Assembly: GCA_951230915.1 (NCBI GenBank)
Contig: OX579635.1
Span: 2,790,001-2,854,000, forward strand
Length of the DNA stretch: 64,000 nucleotides
Direction of reading: 5' to 3'
From: Antitrichia curtipendula
Taxonomy: Eukaryota; Streptophyta; Bryopsida; Hypnales; Leucodontaceae
Shown here: piece by piece, positions 58,651 to 64,000 of the stretch
Layout: every line of letters starts with the position of its first letter
Numbering within the stretch: position 1 is the first letter of the stretch
Notes under the pieces: generated by a model
What the model was told of the DNA's origin: nothing
The model's database searches: none
Seen by the model: the letters and a program-made list of their open reading frames with translations, nothing else
Made by a program: the position numbers and the translations under genes

Positions 58651-61600
58651 CAATAAATGAAATAAAATAAAATCGCAATTGAAACATTGCAGTCCTGATC
58701 AAGTATCAACAGTATGCCGTGAATCTCACGGTTCACAGATTTTCCTTCAACAATGGAAATGACTCATTTGGTCTACTATCGACTGCAAATGACGTCTATC
58801 GATCTCAACATTCACCATGAACTTGTCCAGTATGGAATACTATTTGGCCGTGGGGCGCCAGGGAGGTTAGGGTCATGGCGACCTCGAGTCGGGGCACGGT
58901 TTACGGTCCCAAGGCCACGTCGACGATTCACGTGGATGAAAACACTGTCAACGTTCAGGATATCAGGGCTCACGGTGACGGCGTCCGAGCCTATCTCCAC
59001 AGAGTTTGAAGGAGCGGTCACGATGAGCACCGTGGCGTGATCCCGTCCTTCTCATGGTATGTAGGGTGATAAATCCTGCCAGAAGTCGTCCAAGTCCGAT
59101 TTGGCGTCAACAGCGTATGTGTGATTTTTATTTTGGGCTTGATGCCCGTGCTCCGAAGCTAATTTCGACCAGGTTCGGGCCCAGGGTCGGGGATGTGCTA
59201 ACGGCACATCAGCAACGGAAGAGACCATGGTGACGACCATGGCGAGTTGTTGAAATCGAGTTGTGACGGTTTTAGTAGCGGTTAACTTTCGGGAGTTTCG
59301 GGAGCTTCTGGAAGTGTGAGGAAATTATTTAACGACGTAATTTTTCTGGGAGCTCCGCGGTTTGCTCGGGAGAGTGTTGAGCAATTGCTTTTGGTTGCCC
59401 CAGCGCTGTTGGCTGCCGAGGTTTTGTACACGAGCTAGAATGACCAAAGCTTCCGCATCGTAACTCTTACAACCTTCCTCTCATGCTGAAGGCTCTAAAC
59501 AGGATCTCATGCAAGCCATTTTTTCTTATCTGCTTGAAAGTGGGCGGCTAAGTTGACTCTCTGTCGGTTGTACAGTTACTTGATGAGGGTGAAGATACCT
59601 TATACTTTGCGGCATGGTCCTCCAGATCACAAAGCTACAGAGGTATGATTTGTTGGGTGATTTTTTTACGTGTTAAATAAGAAGCTGCTTGTAAAGACAT
59701 CAGATGATCACTAGTCCAAGACGTCGCCTGTGGCAAGCTTCAGGTTATTCTAATTCCGTCTGGGACTTGTACATACAGCTAGCTTCAAAGAACTAGCCGA
59801 TTCCTTATTCAAAGCTTGATGGAGTGATCACATTTGACCTGCTTACATCTCTTTACAGGTTCAATTCGTACCAGTGGTAGTATTTGTTACATTCATGATT
59901 ACGGTTTAACGCTCCAGCTTTTGGTTTAGGTAGCGACTTGTTATCGTCAATGAATTTGCCTGTACTCGCAATGGCACCAATTGGACCACTGACCTGCAGG
60001 ACCTCAACCATCACTTCTACGTCTTCGAGACCCGCAAGTCCCGGAGTCCGTAAATTTGCCAGTATATGCAGGCCTTGAATCTCGGTACTGCCCAGCTCGA
60101 GTATATGAGTACATCTTCGTCCCTACATCTTTAGCATGCGCTTTCTTTTCGTAAGAGGCACAGCTTTCAAACCCCTGGCAAGAGTGTATACAACAATTTC
60201 AGAAACTTTCAATCGTCGAAGATAATTGCCCGCCATTTCATGTAGATCTCTCCTTATCATCATTAAGTGGCCTCCTCGTGTATCAGCGCATCATAGGGAG
60301 GTCCAACATGCAGCAGCTAAAAATCTCCATGATGAAGATGCTCTTCATGATGAATCAGCTCAAGAATCCTGAATGATTTTTCTATCCAATCATTTATACC
60401 AAATCGATTCTGACTGAAACGTTCTTAACTGAAGTTCTCTACCTTCTGTAATTTCTATGTTTTCAAATAGGTTGCAACTGAGAACGACAAGATGAAATTG
60501 AGCATCAGTGCTCAGATTTGCCTGCATTGCAAGGTGCGTGTCTGAGTTCCCATCATCAACTTTTTGTTGCAAGGATTACAAGGCTTCATCGTTCCAGGAT
60601 GGTAGCTGTATTAAGTAGGACATGGCTAACGAAAGTAATGTGTTTTTTTGCAGGCCTGTGACATAAAGGATCCAACACAAAACATTCAGTGGACCGTTCC
60701 TGAAGGAGGGGGTGGGCCAACGTACACATTAATGTGACATTCAAATCGCGTACAAATGATATAAAAGTTTTATGAAGCATTGAAATTTCACAACTGACCG
60801 ATTAACTGTAATTTGTGCAACTCTCGGAACTATCCTTGCTTGTGTGTACTTTAGTAGTATAAAGTGTTCTGTACTCCTTCACTTTTAAGTACTAGTTCCA
60901 ATTTGCAAGGATAAAGGGAAATGAACCTATAACGATAGCGAACGATTAAACTATTCATACATTTTGTCCACGATGAGCAATTTGAAATTCAAGGTCTATA
61001 ATATAGCTCCACTTTTTTGCATTTATATTGACAGTTCTTTGATATTCATAATACTCATATCAATTGTATCATGAGTATCATAGATTGAGAAAGTGAAGTT
61101 ACTTCACTCCGTACATGCTGCATGTTTCCAGATTTGTGAAGAGTCTGTGATATGTACACTGTGTTATTGAATGAAAGTGGGAACACATGACTAACCAGTT
61201 TTACAGTACCATCTACTTTTGAAGTGAATTTCGAAAAGATGAGTTTAGTTGGAGGGGAGGTGAAAAAAAGAGAAGCTGCATGTGGAATGACATCGATCAA
61301 AACGGAAATCGACATTATCAATTTGTTTATATTATTTTCAATATCACTACCCCTTAACTGCTTGCACTGATGCCACTCAGGCTTGCATAAGTGCAAGTAC
61401 GTCAATTACAACAAGTAAGCCTTCAAAACCACAGATTCATGCTGGACCGCGTCCAATTATAAAGCATATTGGGTAATGAAAATGTCAAAATGATGTGGGC
61501 AGTACTGCCAATATAACGAATTGGGGTTTCGTTATTTCTCTGTCCGAGTTGTACCACCTACATAATGTCAAAGCCATATAATTCACAAAACGACATAGGC

Positions 61601-61968
61601 TTACTGACAGGTTCTCAAAAAAATTTGCGACTTCAACCGCCTGAGTACGTAAGGATCAAAATGAGGCTACAAAACACCTCGACTTGCAAAGCCTCCGGAG
61701 TACATCTGTGCACACGGAAATTCAGATTACCGCTTCGAGAAACGGCAAGAGGGGCGTGCTGTGAAACTTTCTCATATCTTGGTGCCCAGGCCACAACCAG
61801 CTTTTGTAGTTTACAACACTTGCCGTGTTCCAGAAGAACCTCTTGAATTTCGTGATAACGATGGCCACTTGGAGATGGCTCTTCGTAGGCCCGGAATTCT
61901 GAGGGTGGTGCAGAAGCTGCGACTTTTTTGACAAACATCTAGTAGATTACCATATCAGAGCTAGAACT
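58651..61968. other. Balanced-composition region, no gene assigned
   Basis: The composition rises to that of the gene islands between about 58.7 and 60.8 kb. Several short open frames occur, including a 43-codon frame from an ATG at 58875 and overlapping open frames at about 59930-60080 and 60150-60375, but none shows a family motif or a consistent exon chain. An expressed gene with small exons or a non-coding RNA cannot be excluded. The part nearest 61969 is probably the 3' UTR of the integrase-like gene. Confidence 0.4.
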
Positions 61969-63495
61969 CTACTCCCCTAATGCTACGAGGTACAGGTCAT
62001 CCAGTAATTGCCGACGTGAGTCGTCTACTTCATCCAGTCGGCCCTGGAAGTATGCTGGTAATGGACCGTGTGGCCTTTGTAGAGCTTCCACACACTCTGC
62101 AGTGAGCCCCAGGTGGAACGCATACTTTTCTTCTCCATACCGATATCGTGATTTCCCACGTTCGTATGCCATGTCTCGAATGTGGGTAATTGCATCAGGT
62201 AATGTAGCTCCAGTAAGGTCGACGGGGCCAGGTGGAATCCCCTGTGCTTCAGTTGCCCCTAATGTTTCTCTATCTGGACCGGTAGGCAATTCCGGCAGCT
62301 CTGGGATCGAAGCATAATGAGCATTGTCCACTTCGGATACAATGGGCGCACTCAACCAACCCCGTTGCCGTTCGTAGGCCTGAAATGCAATTTCTGGAAT
62401 GTGGCTTGGTATGGCACGCCCATTTTCGCTGATCTTCCGCAGCCTGTGATTGTTCCATGCAAGAATGTGGCGGTCCACGTCGTCTTGGATCAAAGGGAAG
62501 AACACCATGTGCAATGAGTTCATGTGCCACACATTATTCAAGTCAAGAAGGTTATGGTTGCACATGGCAGTGAATAGGGAGTGGTAGAACCATGCAGTCT
62601 TCTTCCATACCTGGCCCCAGAAATGTTCAATCCTCTGCAATGACATTGATCATGCTTAGGGGAAATTGACAGTGGAATTAGAAGTTCACGAACAAGATTT
62701 GAAGGGTTTCTTGACGGCATACCTGGTTATGAACCGATGACCCTGTTAGGAATGGTTTCACTACCTCTAGACGAGCCCGTTCCTGGTCTTCGCGTACCAA
62801 GCTGTGTTCAGCCGCATAGTCGGACCGAATGCGGATAGGGTGCCCATATAAGTCAACCGCTGCCTTATACCCTTTGAAAATGGTGGTTGCCAGCTTGTCC
62901 GTTGCCACTTCGCACCACAACACGTAATGCAATGCTCCATTAATCCCTCCGTGAATTCTGAACTTCCACTTTGCCAACTTGTCGTAAGCTTGACGACACA
63001 AAGGGATGCACAGAGGAAGCCCACTTGCGTTAGTGTTTACGGTCAGGGTTTGGGGCAAACAACAAGTAGGGCATTTCCTCCTGCAATGTCAACTCAGGTA
63101 TGCTTTAGGGTTTCGGCTTTTGGCGCGTTGGAGGCACCGTTTTCAAAATACAATGTTCATCTATTTTTTAGAGCTTCCTATATAGACTTTGGACAGGGGG
63201 GTTAAATGGACAAGTGCCAATTCAACGAAATTGGGCCCCAACTTTGTATAGGGTTCAAGAGCGACTCACAATCCATATGCCACAGAACCATTGGTTCTAT
63301 CACGTCGTATTGCCCACGGAACAGGAGTCTCACTTCCCTCCTACGCATATGACCTGGTTGCATGGCGTGGAGCACGTCGCGCACAAGTTGGCGAGGCAAT
63401 CGAAGTTTAAGCTCCCTCCTAAGCAGAGACTGTGCATGACGGATTCCCCAGTTCACACCGCCCACGATCGAGCGGGACAACAGACATGATAGCAT
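61969..63495 (-). CDS. DDE integrase-like protein (rve core), probably N-terminally incomplete
   Basis: Three exons on the minus strand, 63270-63495, 62723-62988 and 61969-62634, join in phase to give 385 residues from the ATG at 63495. The retroviral-type integrase fold is recognisable: WHMD (D75), FRIHGGINGALHYVLW, IRIRSDYAAEH (D132), SSVHNQRIEHFW (E167), giving a D,D-34-E triad. After it come HMNSLHMVFFPLIQDDVDR and a WNNHRLR motif. This pattern belongs to the integrase-core proteins, found as multi-copy genes in fungi, invertebrates and some plants, that are related to Ginger-like/retroelement integrases. A helix-turn-helix-like stretch (NWGIRHAQSLLRREL) precedes the core. The first exon may be shifted: a second frame (LGWEGVYHNLSPEECRDAI) is open just upstream. 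The C-terminal 120 residues are Pro/Glu-rich and not recognised. Confidence 0.75.
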
Positions 63496-64000
63496 CCCTA
63501 CACTCCTCTGGCGACAAATTGTGATACACGCCTTCCCACCCTAAGCTGAATAATCGGCTAGACAGGACCTTCCGTGTTAATCCGAGTGATGTCGCTATTG
63601 CCGAGAAGTGCTCGCCTCAATTCAGACGATCCTCAACATGATCCAATAGAACGTGCTCCGGTATGTGAATATGATCCTCTCCTACGTCCGCTTCATCCAT
63701 GTTCTCCCCAGAGGTTTCTGAAAGATTGTTGTCTTCCACCGCAAGCCAGCCTTCTAAATCTACTTCCATTGTGTGCGTATTGGGAGTAACCTGCAGTAGG
63801 ACACGTTACGGCGCTTCAGCATTAGGAAGGTAGGGTGGCAGTTTACGGGTACAAAAGGGATTGCAGACCACTGCAACAGACAACTTGCAACTGCGCATTA
63901 CAGTTTAGGGTTCCTAACGTCTCCCCCATCGAATACGGTAATCCCCAAAGCCACTTATCAAAAGGTGAGCATATAAATGGAACTCACCCACACTCGCCGT
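63496..64000 (-). other. Possible N-terminal exon of the integrase-like gene
   Basis: On the minus strand an ATG at 63769 opens a 50-codon acidic frame (MEVDLEGWLAVEDNNL, stop near 63617), and a further frame (RLFSLGWEGVYHNLSPEEC) is open from about 63559 into the integrase exon but in another phase. Such acidic leaders precede the core in related proteins. The joins could not be settled, and a frameshift near 63430-63490 is possible. Confidence 0.35.

Noticed and set aside
58753..59040. 95-codon frame and its 72-codon antisense partner
   Set aside because: Both strands and a third frame are open in this GC-rich patch, with no motif to choose between them.
1..64000. CRISPR arrays, tRNA and rRNA genes
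   Set aside because: No regularly spaced identical repeats with unique spacers were seen, and no tRNA or rRNA core sequence was recognised by eye.

Overview
The window looks like nuclear DNA of a land plant. Genes are split by short introns (about 80 to 1,400 bases) with GT-AG borders, and five encode plant proteins: a TPD1-like secreted peptide, an EGY2-type chloroplast site-2 protease, a mitochondrial ISCA1-type iron-sulfur carrier, an ATG1 autophagy kinase and a RING-CH protein. Gene islands of balanced base composition sit in very AT-rich stretches full of decayed repeats. A non-seed plant (bryophyte or lycophyte) seems likely to me, but the sequence does not prove it. Many apparent ORF starts are not ATG, so starts were chosen by ATG and family fit, and exon joins were worked out by hand from splice sites and reading phase.

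Layout. 1-5.1 kb: gene-like flank with a hairpin, then the single-exon TPD1-like gene (+, 2924-3409). 5.1-11.5 kb: AT-rich repeats with one complete TTAA-bordered element. 12.3-16.4 kb: EGY2-like gene (+, 10 exons). 16.4-19.7 kb: unassigned flank with a possible small membrane protein and a 483-base terminal-inverted-repeat element. 19.7-22.3 kb: ISCA1-like gene (-, 3 exons) with a MITE in its second intron. 22.7-23.8 kb: a 128-base palindrome next to a TTAA-bordered element. 25.5-26.9 kb: RING-CH gene (+). 27-34.6 kb: AT-rich repeats. 35.8-41.0 kb: ATG1 kinase (-, 12 exons). 42.9-46.8 kb: hAT-type transposase gene (-). 48.4-58.7 kb: AT-rich repeats, including four TTAA-bordered elements or ends and an 83-base tandem array broken by a 720-base insertion. 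58.7-61.9 kb: unassigned. 62.0-63.8 kb: a DDE integrase-like gene (-).

The host genes are not an operon or pathway cluster; they serve unrelated processes. What ties the window together is transposon activity. A set of non-autonomous elements shares TTAA borders and CCCY termini (the piggyBac/Kolobok type of target site). Two copies of a 239-base member, 17 kb apart, are almost identical, which points to recent movement. No matching transposase lies in the window; the hAT and integrase-like genes belong to other classes.
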